Assembly (NCBI RefSeq): GCF_000250985.1
Contig: NW_013524649.1
Location: 474,841 to 538,840, forward strand
Origin: Nematocida parisii ERTm1
Taxonomy: Eukaryota > Microsporidia
DNA length: 64,000 bases
Direction: 5' to 3'
Part shown: piece by piece, positions 8,591 to 19,651 of the stretch
How positions within the stretch are numbered: position 1 is the first letter of the stretch
Layout of the letters: every line of letters begins with the position of its first letter
The notes under the pieces: generated by a model
Database searches by the model: none
Seen by the model: only the letters and a program-made list of their open reading frames with translations
Told to the model about the DNA's origin: nothing
Made by a program: the position numbers and the translations under genes

Positions 8591-10338
8591 CTAGAACTGC
8601 CATATAGACTTTTGTTTTGGGTCAAAAGTTTCTAGTATAATCTGCTCATTGTCTTTTTCTGTTATTCCAATCCCATTTAAAGTATTGTGCTTTCTTTTAA
8701 GAAGCGGCCACATGTGCTTATCCACGTGCGATGCAATCAGATAGTATATTTTAACTGTCTGTGTCTGCCCTATTCTATATATTCTGTCCTCTGCCTGATG
8801 CAAATCACCAGGCGTCCATGGTAGCTCTGCAAATATCACCATAGTCGCGCATACAAGAGTCAGTCCAGTGGAGCACGCCTTTAAACTCAGCACAGCCACG
8901 TCAATATCAGGACAGTTCCTGAATTTATCACACAAGATTTCTCTTTTCTGCCTGGCAGTTGACCCATCTATTTTTATAGCCCGGTCTTTAAATTCCATGT
9001 AAAGAGCATTTAGCGTGTCTTTATGATGCGCAAATATAATTATCTTTTCTTTTGTTTTGTTCCTTGCCTGCTTTATAAAACATAAAATATCTGGCAGCTT
9101 TTCCTTCGCGGCTTTATTATATTCTAGAAGTAGCTCATTTTGAAGTGTTTTTGTGTTGATCGGCACATTTGAGCGCATCTCTTTTTTAACCAAGTCGCTT
9201 ATAAAGGTCACGTGTATTCTTCTTTTTTTGCCAAGCTGCAGACAGTCTTGTTTGACCCTTCGTATGAGCACAAGCTCATTTACTGCTATTTTTAGTTCGT
9301 CCAGATTTTTACTGCCTCTGTACTTTATAAGATGCTTAAACTTTGGATTGGCTGCTTGGTAGTGATTGTCACTTATCTTGCAGTATCTCTCGTGGTAATC
9401 TTTGTATGAAAATAAGGTTGGATGTATAATGCTTATTTGTGTATACAGCTCATACGTATTGGAAAGGGCTGGTGTTCCAGATAAAAGGATGACACTTCTC
9501 AATTTTGTTAGAAATGGAACCAGTGCTTGCGCCCGCTTGCTCTCATTGTTTTTCAATGACTGCGACTCATCTGCAATCCCCATAAAAAAGTCTCCTGGCA
9601 TTATCTCGTCTATGTATGTGCTTGCCCCATTATAACTAGTTATTAAAGCAACTATTCCAGAAGTATTTGATTTTTGTGCATACCTCCACTCTTTTACATC
9701 ATAGCACACTTCTGTTATGTACTTCTTTACCTCGCCCACCCACATGGGCACATTTGATGATGGTGCCACAATAAAAAGACCTTTTTTTGTTTCATTTGAG
9801 TGCTCTTCAAATATGTCTTTGCTATAGAAATGGCCTGCAGGGTTTTCCCCAGGCCCATCTCATCTGCTATCAATAATCTATAGTTCCTTTCGCACGCAAC
9901 CTGCACACCCTCTATCTGATGCGGCTGTAATTGAATAACACAGCCCCCATCCAGGCTCTCAAGCCGTGATACAATATTTACAGCAGGCGCCTGCGTTTGC
10001 TTTTTTATATAGCTATCAGCAAGAGCCTTTATAAGCGTGTATGGCGGCCCCTCTACTTTTTTTTTCATTGAAAGACAGTTGCTAATCAATCCAGCATACA
10101 CCGAAATATGGAATCTCCACGCATTACTGCTTAAATTGTAGTTAGATCCTGGCTTATCGCACAAATATGCAGATATCTCCTTTGTGCTCGGTGATATTTG
10201 CAGCTCTGTCTCATTTATAAGAGCAAGCTTAAATGTGTTATCCTGTGCTAGATTTGCTGGCTTTATTGGTACTTTATTATTTAGCAGTTTCATTGCCCTC
10301 TCCTCCACGTGCATAAAAATAAAACCGGATTCAAACAT
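8591..10338 (-). CDS. SNF2-family annealing helicase (SMARCAL1/ZRANB3-like), frameshifted
   Basis: Two overlapping frames make one protein of about 582 aa. The first (10338 to 9727) has a HARP-like patch (NAWRFHISVYAGL), the QLQPHQIEG Q-motif and Walker A (DEMGLGKT, residues 159-166). The second, open from 9769 down to 8591, has the Walker B variant DESQ, LLSGTP, and the helicase C half ending in QAEDRIYRIGQ. The frames join at a T run at 9782-9788 (seven A on the coding strand); eight would restore one frame. SMARCAL1-type enzymes reanneal RPA-coated DNA at stalled forks. DESQ instead of DEAH/DESH is unusual. Loss of frame is more likely a homopolymer error than decay, since both halves keep all motifs. 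Confidence 0.8.
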
Positions 10339-10700
10339 ATTTTATTTCTTTCTTTTGGCACTTATTTTATTAATCCTTGCTCGGTGTTTGAGCTTATTCA
10401 CTCCTTTACTGCCTAGAAATTGCTGCATGACTTAATCATAAATTATTACATATCATATTAGAAATATTTTATATACCCTGAAACTTACTGTATATACTAA
10501 TTACATGATTAATATATACTTGGTAGAATATGGCTTGACAGCTAGTGGAAATAATCTGAAAACGCGTTTGCTCTGAAACTGTATAGAAAACAACCTGAAA
10601 TCTTTTATTTTACACTTTTGGCTAGCAAAGCTTATTAAACACAGCTTCTGCTATGCACGGAACACAGAATAGACTCGGATATACTTGGAAAAAAGAATAT
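10339..10700. other. Spacer between minus-strand genes, nothing recognised
   Basis: About 360 bp. It contains several CTGAAA/CCTGAAA words (near 10478, 10556 and 10596) but no convincing RNA gene or frame. Confidence 0.4.
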
Positions 10701-13259
10701 TCATGCATCTACCAGTACAATTTCTGTACCCTTCGATAGTATGCTAGATTTAACTCTTTCAGACGCCCTGCAAAGAAAATTGCCAATCCTCTCTAGAATA
10801 TTCACTATCCATGGAAAAGCATACGGAAGTAAAACAATACAGAGCCGGCTCCATATTGATATTTTGCTCATTGTTCCTTCAAATAAAAAGATGTCTATCA
10901 GTGTATAAAGAATAAACATGCACGCGCCTTCTACTAACATAAATACTAAAGAGTAATCATTTCTAAATATCAAATCCAAGCTAAGTGTATATGATATAAA
11001 CCAAATCTGGAAGGGCGCATTTACCCAATCCGCAAGCTTGGCATATTTATAGCCTAAAAGAGAAATTATAGACTCTTTTAGAGATATACCAAATACCACC
11101 ACTATAAATGGAATAACTCCTATTACACAGCCTTTTTTTACTGATTGGTATATCTTTCTAATAATAAGAAACTTTCTTTCTCTATATGTCAAACACAGCA
11201 TTCCTCCTGCTATGCACAATATACCCAAAACCAATTTTGTAGTATAGAATATCTGATTCAAAATATCTACGTGCATTATTTTTGCTCGCATGCATTCTAT
11301 GTATAAAACAGTGTGGTATAACAGAAATGCGGTGATACCAGTTATTATAGAGCATACACCAAATAATATTATAGAAAATAATATTACTCTAACAACTGCA
11401 AAAGACGGTACATAGAAAATAGAATATGCTGGGTTGTACAAAAGCTCTGCTCTGGTAGCATTGACTATACTTTCAGTCCATTTATGCTCGTCTGCTTCTA
11501 GTCCAGTAAACCTTTCCATAGTAATTCTCTTTTTCTTTCCATTTTCATCAAAATATAACTCTTTTTCTTCTTTGGTTATTTTAAGCATTCTTCTTTTAAC
11601 TATTTCTTCATTCGTATACGATACGTCATTTCGGGCAGGCAGATAGCATAGTTTAGAAAGATTTACCGAATTATTTGGAAGATCTCCATTGAACAGCAAT
11701 GATTCTACTTTCATGCATCTGCTAACTCTACGCGAAATACTGCTTAAAATACTTTTAACATACGAAAAGTAACTTTGTAATGGCCCGCTGTAGAATATTT
11801 CTATAATTGGTAGATAAAAATAAAGATATGCCATATTCTCTAGGCAGAATATTTGGCTGCATGGTATTTTCCTGAAATGATTATGTAACAGAATACCATC
11901 TAAAAAGAGAATTTGACTACACAGCACTATGCAGGCACATATAAATAGAATATAGGCAATTGTATAGCTTTGGAAGGTTGTAAATATTCGATCCTTTATA
12001 ACTCTATTCACAGAAACACTTATTGGGCAAATCCATCCAAACAGGCCTGGTCTAATTATATGAGAAAAATAACGGGCATATACTGACTGAAAGACAAAGA
12101 GCCATATATTCCCAAGTATAACAAACAAGAACCCAGTAAACTCTGATGCACTCTGTGTTATTGCCTCTGCCATTTGCTTATTGGATACTTCAGATATCTG
12201 TGGGATTATGCCATATATGCTATGTTTTATAAAATCTTGAAGGGCGTTCATTTTTATACTCGTATATAAAATGCGCAGCATTACTTCAACTACATGGAAA
12301 ATAAAATAAGGCAATGCTCCATATCTTGCTAGTAAAATAATCAGTAGCTTGCAATACACTCCACATATATTCATATATCTACTTCCCCTCTTTATACCCA
12401 GCCGATTCTGCAGACATATGGCTAAAAAAATAACAGTATACACAAACCAAAGAAGAGTGGCTGCCGGTATAAGAGCCTTGCTTATCCATGCATCTCCTTG
12501 ATACTCTGTTGTAGGGCTCAGAATATAAGATAACCAAGAAACTAGACCAAGTGATATAAACAGCACTATATAATCTACTGTGGTAGGAACAATTTCTAAA
12601 CTGCCCTCTAGATCATCTTCAAATATAATTATACTGAATATCCTCTGTATGTCATTTTCTGCATGTGCTCTAGCAAGCCCTGCTCTGTGTATTCTTGTGC
12701 TATTTGAGTGTATTTCTGAGTACATCGTGTTATACTCTGTTATAACATTCAACTTGGTCAGAGTATCAATAATAGTGTATGTATTCTGCTTCCGAATGTT
12801 GCTTATGTTTTTTTGCGCTATAAGCCTGGGAATTGACATAAAAGCCGGCAGCATGGAAAAAGAAAACAATCTATAAATTGGATCAAGTACAGCTCCTGTA
12901 AAAAGGGCAAACCCCTTCTCTATTTTCTCAAATATCTTGTTTTTCACTTCTTGTCCAAATAATAGCATACTCTGAATTTTGCTGTATATATATATAACTG
13001 TATACACCGGATATGTATTTGGTTTAGTAGGCTTGTTTATGTATACTCTCTTTAGCTTCATCTTGTAATTACAGAAGTTGCATATCTGTGTTCGTGTCTT
13101 ATATATCCACTCAAGAATGCATGCTGAATGAACATACTTCATGTTTCCTATACACTTACATGGGCTTGCCAGTCTGTTATCAGATGTCTCTGGCTCAGTG
13201 CAAATCCTACAGAATATTGTTTTCTCGCTCATCTGTGTTTCAATATCTTGTGTTTCCAT
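10701..13259 (-). CDS. DOA10: Doa10/MARCH6-type ER membrane RING-CH ubiquitin ligase
   Basis: The 852-aa protein opens with a RING-CH (RINGv) finger: Cys17, Cys20, Cys34, Cys36, His44, Cys47, Cys60 and Cys63, with the C4-H-C3 order and the conserved Trp51 of the family. The rest is a polytopic membrane protein with many hydrophobic spans (for example near DYIVLFISLGLVSWLSYIL and VIPFIVVVFGISL). Doa10/MARCH6 (yeast SSM4) sits in the ER and inner nuclear membrane and ubiquitinates misfolded cytosolic and membrane substrates with Ubc6/Ubc7. The yeast protein is about 1,319 aa with 14 spans, so this copy is reduced. Another membrane MARCH protein is the alternative, but those are small with two spans. 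It may work in the same pathway as the RNF5-like RING at 42.8 kb (inference). Confidence 0.85.
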   Translation of the reverse strand: METQDIETQMSEKTIFCRICTEPETSDNRLASPCKCIGNMKYVHSACILEWIYKTRTQICNFCNYKMKLKRVYINKPTKPNTYPVYTVIYIYSKIQSMLLFGQEVKNKIFEKIEKGFALFTGAVLDPIYRLFSFSMLPAFMSIPRLIAQKNISNIRKQNTYTIIDTLTKLNVITEYNTMYSEIHSNSTRIHRAGLARAHAENDIQRIFSIIIFEDDLEGSLEIVPTTVDYIVLFISLGLVSWLSYILSPTTEYQGDAWISKALIPAATLLWFVYTVIFLAICLQNRLGIKRGSRYMNICGVYCKLLIILLARYGALPYFIFHVVEVMLRILYTSIKMNALQDFIKHSIYGIIPQISEVSNKQMAEAITQSASEFTGFLFVILGNIWLFVFQSVYARYFSHIIRPGLFGWICPISVSVNRVIKDRIFTTFQSYTIAYILFICACIVLCSQILFLDGILLHNHFRKIPCSQIFCLENMAYLYFYLPIIEIFYSGPLQSYFSYVKSILSSISRRVSRCMKVESLLFNGDLPNNSVNLSKLCYLPARNDVSYTNEEIVKRRMLKITKEEKELYFDENGKKKRITMERFTGLEADEHKWTESIVNATRAELLYNPAYSIFYVPSFAVVRVILFSIILFGVCSIITGITAFLLYHTVLYIECMRAKIMHVDILNQIFYTTKLVLGILCIAGGMLCLTYRERKFLIIRKIYQSVKKGCVIGVIPFIVVVFGISLKESIISLLGYKYAKLADWVNAPFQIWFISYTLSLDLIFRNDYSLVFMLVEGACMFILYTLIDIFLFEGTMSKISIWSRLCIVLLPYAFPWIVNILERIGNFLCRASERVKSSILSKGTEIVLVDA

Positions 13260-13783
13260 TTCTTATCTAATATAAAAATAAAATATTATTTATTCCATTT
13301 CCCTATCTTTATGATAAATTACAATCCACCACCAAAGTGATTTTTCATATATTCTATAAATATAATTGCTTATACGAACAATAATAGACCTATTAAATTG
13401 TATTTAATCCGAAATACTACAACTATCTTAATAAAGATCAAATTACTTTGAATAATTTCTGGCTGTCCGGGATGTATTATTCATAAATAAGTATATAGTA
13501 CTGTCATGTTTTTATATATTGCTAATTGTTTGTTTTTGGTTGTTTTTATACGTATTTTTGTATCTAACCAGTAATTTATGTATTTCTACTATTTTTATTT
13601 TTTATTGTAGCTCATTCTATCTTATATTAATGTATTATTGGTTATTTTGTTCTATTTAGTATACATATAACACTAACTAATAGACAATGTTATACTAAAG
13701 AGTATATTATAAGTAAATTAGACTATATTTAAAAAATCCCTTTATTATTTAGGACTACTTAAGCTTTTATAGCCTAAACTCCA
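13260..13783. other. Spacer with the conserved downstream flank of the secreted-protein array
   Basis: No gene is seen. The part from about 13665 to 13783 is clearly similar to the sequence downstream of the fourth paralogue (about 20385-20450 and 20590-20633), so the duplicated unit extended past the stop codon. Confidence 0.6.
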
Positions 13784-15328
13784 TTATGCATAAAGCATAT
13801 CTAATTTTTTTTCATACCTTTTTATTACTTTATTAATCATTTTATTGTTTTTTGATGCTTTCTTGGTATACATGTTGTAGCTTATTGGTGGATACTCTGA
13901 GTTGTCTGATCCAATACTATATGAAATAGTATATAAACTATTCTTTTTTTTATAGCACAAGTCCCTTTCAATGGATAATAAGGAAATAATACTTTTAATT
14001 AAAAATATTTTCTTGACATCTATATGCTGGTATTTGTCTAATTGAAGCATTTTAGATAGATTATTCGCTATATCGGGGGTTCTTTTCCGGGGCTTTACAG
14101 AATTAAATAATAGCGTTTCTATATTTTTTTGTAGATCATTAATATATTCCGAAATTAGCTCTGCTGCATTTAGATATTCTTGCACGCACATAGAAAATTC
14201 AACTTCTATTTGAGTTAATTGGTTGTTGTCAAAGTTGTATGAATTGACTACTTTCAGCTGATTAAGTGCTTTTATCCCATATTCATATGTCATGCGAAAG
14301 TTTGTTCGTAAGACTTCTTTTTTCTCTGGTTTTATATCTAAGAGGTTTATTTCTTTTAAAAACGATGGGATAAGATTAAGAATCTGCGTGCACGCTGAGT
14401 AAATAATAGTCTTTTTGGACTTAACATCTGAGACACTAGATAGGAATGTTTCGGGTGATGTTAGTGTATGCTTAAATATATCTTGGGCACGCCTTTTCTT
14501 ACTCATTTTTTTATTTAACATATTCAACTTAATTCTTCTGGCTTTTTTGTACCCATCCATTTGGTTAACAGCATTTTTTTCAAACTGCAGCATTTTTTGT
14601 ATATATAATACATCCAATATTCTATTCACTCTAACAAAGTTTACTATGTTCAAAAGATTGAACCCATATGCCAAGCTATCGATGTATTCTTTATACTCTA
14701 CAGGCTCACACAAAGCCTTCTTTAGGACTTTTATTACATTGTTCAGTTGTTGCTCAATTAACACTGAATCCTTGATTTCATTAATAATTATTTTTTTTAT
14801 ATCCTCCCTAGTGACGCCAAGTGCATTATACGGAAAATTGGAGTCTGACCTCTCTCCTTGTACCCGACCCATTTCATTTAAAATAATATGCTTAGAATTT
14901 AACGAAACCGTGCCAATGATTGCAAATGCATAGGATCTAATTTTTCTTATGTAAGGAGGCATACTAATATAAACACCGCCTGTTTCATCTATTTTAGAGA
15001 AACTACTTATTACTTTTACAGTTTCCAGGATTTCCTCTAGCTTCTTATAAGTGGTTTGCAGTTCTGGGATTGATTGTGTGTAGTCATATGGTTTAAACAG
15101 CTTTCTATAAACGTTCACATTTTGGAAGATAGCCTTTTCTGGTATATCAAACGACATATCTATGGAACTTGCTGTCTGGTGGTTAATGGTACTGTTAATG
15201 TCTATCTGTAAAATACCACTTGCTGGAAACCCGGTTGTGTTTATATGGTATGGTATTAAACCACATATAACTGAGGATACCCCAAATACAAGAAAGATTA
15301 AAGCATGTATTTTTTTAAAGAATCTCAT
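13784..15328 (-). CDS. Secreted lineage-specific family protein, array copy A
   Basis: The protein is 514 aa from the ATG at 15326-15328 (MRFFKKIHALIF). An upstream Met would add seven residues, but all four array copies begin Met-Arg followed by a basic and hydrophobic leader, so the inner start is preferred. Residues 1-24 look like a signal peptide. The mature part is helical and Lys/Asn-rich, with family blocks YTxSxP-like near residue 80, NFVRVNRILDVLYIQK in the middle, KKTIIYSACTQILNLIPS, and a C-terminal SYNMYTKKASKNNKMI block. It resembles the Nematocida large gene families described as secreted or host-exposed; that assignment is inference. Function unknown. Confidence 0.8.
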   Translation of the reverse strand: MRFFKKIHALIFLVFGVSSVICGLIPYHINTTGFPASGILQIDINSTINHQTASSIDMSFDIPEKAIFQNVNVYRKLFKPYDYTQSIPELQTTYKKLEEILETVKVISSFSKIDETGGVYISMPPYIRKIRSYAFAIIGTVSLNSKHIILNEMGRVQGERSDSNFPYNALGVTREDIKKIIINEIKDSVLIEQQLNNVIKVLKKALCEPVEYKEYIDSLAYGFNLLNIVNFVRVNRILDVLYIQKMLQFEKNAVNQMDGYKKARRIKLNMLNKKMSKKRRAQDIFKHTLTSPETFLSSVSDVKSKKTIIYSACTQILNLIPSFLKEINLLDIKPEKKEVLRTNFRMTYEYGIKALNQLKVVNSYNFDNNQLTQIEVEFSMCVQEYLNAAELISEYINDLQKNIETLLFNSVKPRKRTPDIANNLSKMLQLDKYQHIDVKKIFLIKSIISLLSIERDLCYKKKNSLYTISYSIGSDNSEYPPISYNMYTKKASKNNKMINKVIKRYEKKLDMLYA

Positions 15329-16023
15329 TAAATTTTGTGAACTATGCATGATTTATTAAAAATAAAATACTATTTATGCCTTACAAATTTTAATATTCCC
15401 AGCTATATAATACTAAAATCACTCTGATGAATGTGCGATTAGTATATAATCTTTTATCAAGAATACGCCAAAATAAAAACAAAATGTCTTGGGTTATGTA
15501 GCACTCAAACCTTACTTGATTTTTCTTGTACTGTACATGGTTAATATACTACTTATCATATTAAGAACATAAGTAAATAAAAATATATTTAAGAATATTC
15601 ATATGTAAGTACATCCATTGCATCTTATGTAAACTAGCCATGTTTTATTACAAATAAATATTATTTATGCTTTACATTATTTAACCAGTACAAGAAATAA
15701 AATTTGTTCATTTACAATTACTACATAAATAAATAAAAATACACTATTTTTATAAATACTTAAACTAATGCATTCTAAATATTTCTAGAAACTAAGCTGT
15801 ACAAGAAGTTAAAAGAGCTACATGAATATAATAAATACATAAAAATATGTATATGCTGCCTGAAACACATAGAAATTACAATAATATGGCAGAATAAATA
15901 TGTAATAAAGAGAGCTCTTTACTATATTGTCTATTTACTACTGAGTGTGTAATTATATATAAAGTATAAATATGTTTATTCCTTATGTGTATTTAATTAA
16001 TCCCTATTATATACAGGATATTA
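15329..16023. other. AT-rich array spacer, nothing recognised
   Basis: About 690 bp between copies A and B with no coding frame. Very AT-rich with many short TAAATA words; no clear repeat match to the other spacers was seen by eye. Confidence 0.45.
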
Positions 16024-17537
16024 TTATAAACTTTTTAATTCTAATCGATATTCTCTTAACTTTTTATTAATCGCTTTATTGTTTTTTAATACTTTATCAA
16101 CGTATGTGGAATATGAAATTGAAAGGTATCCTTTTTTCACTGGCTGGATACCATTTATTATTTTATGCACACTAATTTTTTTTAAAGCACACAACTCTTT
16201 TTCACTATCCAACAAAGAAACAAGGTTTTTAAGCAGGTTTATCTTTTTCTTATCGGTAGGAATTGTTGCATTTAATCTAAACGTACTAGGAGATGTGTTA
16301 TTCTTTAAGGGCGCATGCTCATATAGTGCACTTTCGATCTTATTTTTAAGGCTACTAATAGAGCTAGACACCAATACTTCTGCATCTAAATAGTTAATTA
16401 TGCACAGCGAGAAAACATCTTCTATTTTAGCTATTTGGTAAGGATCAAAACTGTACGAGTCAATTGATTTTATACGCTTAAGTGTTTTTATAGCATATTT
16501 ATATGCAATGCGAAAGCTCTTTAGCATTTTTTTTGTTTTTTGGAACCTATATTGAACATTTTTATTTGCTCTCTGCATACTGGAATAAGATTAAGAATCT
16601 GCAGACATGTGGAATGAATGATTATTTTTTTATATTTAACATCTGAAATGCTAGGCATGAACACCCCTTGGTGTTTTAAGATATATTTAAATTCATTTTG
16701 AGCCATTTCTTCTGCCCATAGACTTTCATTATCCTTATTCAGTATAATACCATTAATTTCTTTGTAGTATTCTATTTGGCCAACTGCATGATTTTCAAAT
16801 CTAAGTGTTTTTTGCATATGTAATACATCTAGAAGTCTGTTGACTCTAATAGAGTTTATTATATTTAGCATATTAAATCCAAATGTTAAAGTACTCATAT
16901 AGCTTGTATATTCTACAGATTTACAAAATGCAAGATCGATGCTTTTTAATGCATGGATTAATTGGGCTTTGAAAAATGTTAATTCTCTGGACTCATTATA
17001 CAATATTCGAAGCAAGCTGATTCTTTTGTTGCTAGAGTCTGTATATGGAAATCTAACATGAGATACTTCATTTTCAATGTCTTTCAATTCGGTTAGAATC
17101 ATATTCTTAGAGCTCAAGTCAAGGGGACCAATTATTATATATCCGTATGGCTTAACAGTGCTGTCATGAGATTTTTTAAGATAAGTGTTGTTTTTTATGT
17201 CTAGTCTAGGATTAATACTTGCTTTTTTTGTATTTTCCAGTATTTTCTTTAACTTCACATAATCCTTTTCTATTTTTTTACTTGGGGGTGCATATACGTA
17301 CAGCTTAAACAACTTTTTATATTCAACTTGTTTTTCAGAGATGGTTTCCTCTGGTAGAATATACCGGGCCTCTGTAACATCTATTTTCCAATTAGAAGGA
17401 TTGAGAATGTCTATCTGTGAAATAGTGATTTCTGGTCTATTGGATGTATCGAGGCTGTGAGGTATTAAGCCACACATGGCATGAAATGCCCAAATTGCAA
17501 GAAAATTTAAAGCAACTATTTCTTTATAAAGTCTCAT
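16024..17537 (-). CDS. Secreted lineage-specific family protein, array copy B, frameshifted
   Basis: Two frames make one protein of about 504 aa, the same length as its neighbours. The N-terminal frame (17537 to 16521) starts MRLYKEIVALNFL with a signal-peptide-like leader and carries the family block SIRVNRLLDVLHMQKTL. The C-terminal frame (from 16578 to 16024) carries the Lys-rich central helix and the closing SYSTYVDKVLKNNKAI block. They join at a T run at 16527-16534 (eight A on the coding strand), and one more A restores the frame. The break may be real decay, slippage or a homopolymer error; the absence of other disruptions favours the last two. Confidence 0.7.
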
Positions 17538-17629
17538 TTAATTTTAATATTTCCAGCTATATATGTAGAAAATCAATAAATCATTATGACAACCAGGTAC
17601 TTAATAAAAATTCCATTATAAATAACAAA

Positions 17630-17845
17630 TTAGTATAAAAAGGTAGGTGGTTTAGGCAACTCACCATTCAGTAATTTATAATCCGAAATAGGAAAGAGGC
17701 CTGTTGGTTTTGGATAGTGAGATCCAGAACAGCGATGGTTAAGTATGCCATTAATATATGAGTATCCATCATTGGTGATAGTAATAGACGTGCTGCTATC
17801 ATAAATGATTGGAATCAAAGCTATATAAGAGTTTTTGTATTTCAA
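17630..17845 (-). CDS. Small orphan frame, possibly a gene remnant
   Basis: The 71-codon frame (MKYKNSYIALIPIIYDSSTS) differs in composition from the array proteins: fewer Lys, more Tyr, Pro, Gly and Ser, ending with a Pro-rich stretch (PKPTGLFPISDYKLLNGELP). It stops 92 bp from the start of copy B. The composition is more protein-like than the AT spacers around it. I do not recognise it; a remnant of a larger gene is as likely as a small gene. Confidence 0.3.
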   Translation of the reverse strand: MKYKNSYIALIPIIYDSSTSITITNDGYSYINGILNHRCSGSHYPKPTGLFPISDYKLLNGELPKPPTFLY

Positions 17846-18014
17846 TAAATAACAAGTTTTCGTATGTCTAAGCCTTACGGGAAAAAACAGCTAGGCCAAT
17901 TAAAAAATACATATAAATTTGTTAGGCGCATTAAAATTTTATTAATTCACATATTTATATAGATTTAAACATTTACATATCATTAGCTCACTTGAGAATA
18001 TGTACTAGTGAAAT

Positions 18015-18065
18015 ATTATTGGCTTCTACTGGCATATATTTCAACATATATTAGAAGCTAATAAT
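18015..18065. repeat. Hairpin-forming inverted repeat downstream of array copy C
   Basis: ATTATTGGCTTCTA at 18015-18028 pairs with TAGAAGCTAATAAT at 18052-18065 (14 pairs, one G-T), with a 23-nt AT loop. It lies 57-107 bp past the stop codon of copy C, where it could act in 3' end formation or mRNA stability (inference). Confidence 0.45.
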
Positions 18066-18121
18066 GTTTACATAAATCTATATTTTATAATAGGTTTTTT
18101 TAGTTAGGCAGACTTGCGCCT

Positions 18122-19651
18122 TTATAAATCTTTCAATTTTGATCGAAAGTACTTTATTCTATTGTCAAGTAAATTGTTGTTTTTTAATACTTCGCCTGCA
18201 TACGCAATGTATGAAATTGGAGGATTATTTTTTTCTAGTTTTATTGTTTGAAATTTCTCCAGCAATTTAATTATGCTAGACTCCTGTTCAGTGCATATTT
18301 TTTCCTCGGAATTCAATAAATAAATAAGATTGTTAATCATATCGATTTTCTTTTTATCGGCTGGATAATCTACATTCAATATAAGCATTTTACTCGGTGT
18401 ATTTCTTTCTAGAACTACACCTACAGATAATGCACTTTCTATTTCTTTTTTTAGATTATTGAGCGAATTAGAAAGTATTCTTGCAGAATTTAAATATTTC
18501 TTTACACACCTTGAAAATTGAATTTCTATTTTGATTAACTCGTCATTGTTAAAGCCGTATGAATTAATTGCCTTTAAATACTCAAGTGTGTCTATAGCAT
18601 GTGTGTATGTATAGAAGAAGTCTCTTGATAGTTGTTTTTTAACTTTCGGGCTTTCTATATTCAATGCCTCTATTTGTTTAATACATGTAGGTATAATATT
18701 AATAATTTGTATACATGTAGAGTAAATAATGATTTTTTTGTATTTAACATCTAAAATACTCGGTAAAAACACCTTTGGGTATCTTAAGGCACAATCAAAT
18801 ATATCTTGGGCAAGATCTCTTTCACTTATGTCTTGATTTAATTTATTCAGCAGAATCTCCCGAGCTTCTTTATAGTAGTCCATCATGTTAATAGCTTCAT
18901 TTTCAAATTGCAGTAATTTTTGTATGTGTAATACATCTAGAAGCCCGTTCACTCTAATTGAATTTACCACATTCAAAAGATTAAGCCCATTTATTATTAT
19001 GTTCATATATTCTTTATATTCTATTGGTGCAGAAAAAATTCTTTCAATACTCTCTATTGCACTGCTTAATTGCTCTTTAATAAACGTAGACTTTTCAGAT
19101 TCATGGTATAGTTTTTCACTTATGTCATTTCTATTAATACTAAGAGCATTATATTTTTGCTCTTGATTTGTTTGCTCACCATCAATCTTTCTTAGTTCAG
19201 TTAGCATGATATCCTTAAAGTTTAAACAAACAGGGCCAATAACTCTAAATCCATATGACCTAATTTTTTTAGTGCGATAACAGCTATCCCGATAAACATC
19301 ATCTCTCATGTCTATTTCTGTTAGATTGCTTATTGTTTTTGCATTTTCTACCATGTCTTTTAACTTACTATAATCTGTCTCCATTTCTAAACTTGGAGAG
19401 GTATAATTATATAGCTTAAATAGATTCCTATGCCTAGTCTCATTCATATATATAGGTTCTTCTGGTAAGATATAAAGTGTCTTAGTAATATTTGTTTCAT
19501 ATGCATTCAAAGCATTCGGAATGTCTACAGGTGGAATCATACTTGCTATGCTGTAGTTTAGGTTTATGTCTGTTGGCAGTATCCCACACATAACCTGGCA
19601 TATGCCAAGTACAATAAAAATCAAAGCAAGCTCTTTTTTAACAAACCTCAT
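18122..19651 (-). CDS. Secreted lineage-specific family protein, array copy C
   Basis: I place the start at the ATG at 19649-19651 (MRFVKKELALIFI), giving 509 aa; the frame is open for 59 more codons upstream, but only the inner start matches the leader shared by all copies. Residues 1-24 form a signal-peptide-like segment ending before Cys-Gly. The protein keeps the block RVNGLLDVLHIQKLLQFEN, the KKIIIYSTCIQIINIIPTC helix and the final SYIAYAGEVLKNNNLL block in the same order and spacing as copies A, B and D. Lys/Asn-rich helices suggest a folded helical extracellular domain. No known catalytic motif. An ATAACCCGAA motif lies about 78-87 bp upstream. Function unknown. Confidence 0.8.
   Translation of the reverse strand: MRFVKKELALIFIVLGICQVMCGILPTDINLNYSIASMIPPVDIPNALNAYETNITKTLYILPEEPIYMNETRHRNLFKLYNYTSPSLEMETDYSKLKDMVENAKTISNLTEIDMRDDVYRDSCYRTKKIRSYGFRVIGPVCLNFKDIMLTELRKIDGEQTNQEQKYNALSINRNDISEKLYHESEKSTFIKEQLSSAIESIERIFSAPIEYKEYMNIIINGLNLLNVVNSIRVNGLLDVLHIQKLLQFENEAINMMDYYKEAREILLNKLNQDISERDLAQDIFDCALRYPKVFLPSILDVKYKKIIIYSTCIQIINIIPTCIKQIEALNIESPKVKKQLSRDFFYTYTHAIDTLEYLKAINSYGFNNDELIKIEIQFSRCVKKYLNSARILSNSLNNLKKEIESALSVGVVLERNTPSKMLILNVDYPADKKKIDMINNLIYLLNSEEKICTEQESSIIKLLEKFQTIKLEKNNPPISYIAYAGEVLKNNNLLDNRIKYFRSKLKDL

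Noticed and set aside
9727-9769. Spliceosomal intron explaining the SMARCAL1-like break
   Set aside because: Reading frames overlap and all residues are needed on both sides; there is no sequence to remove and no splice signals.
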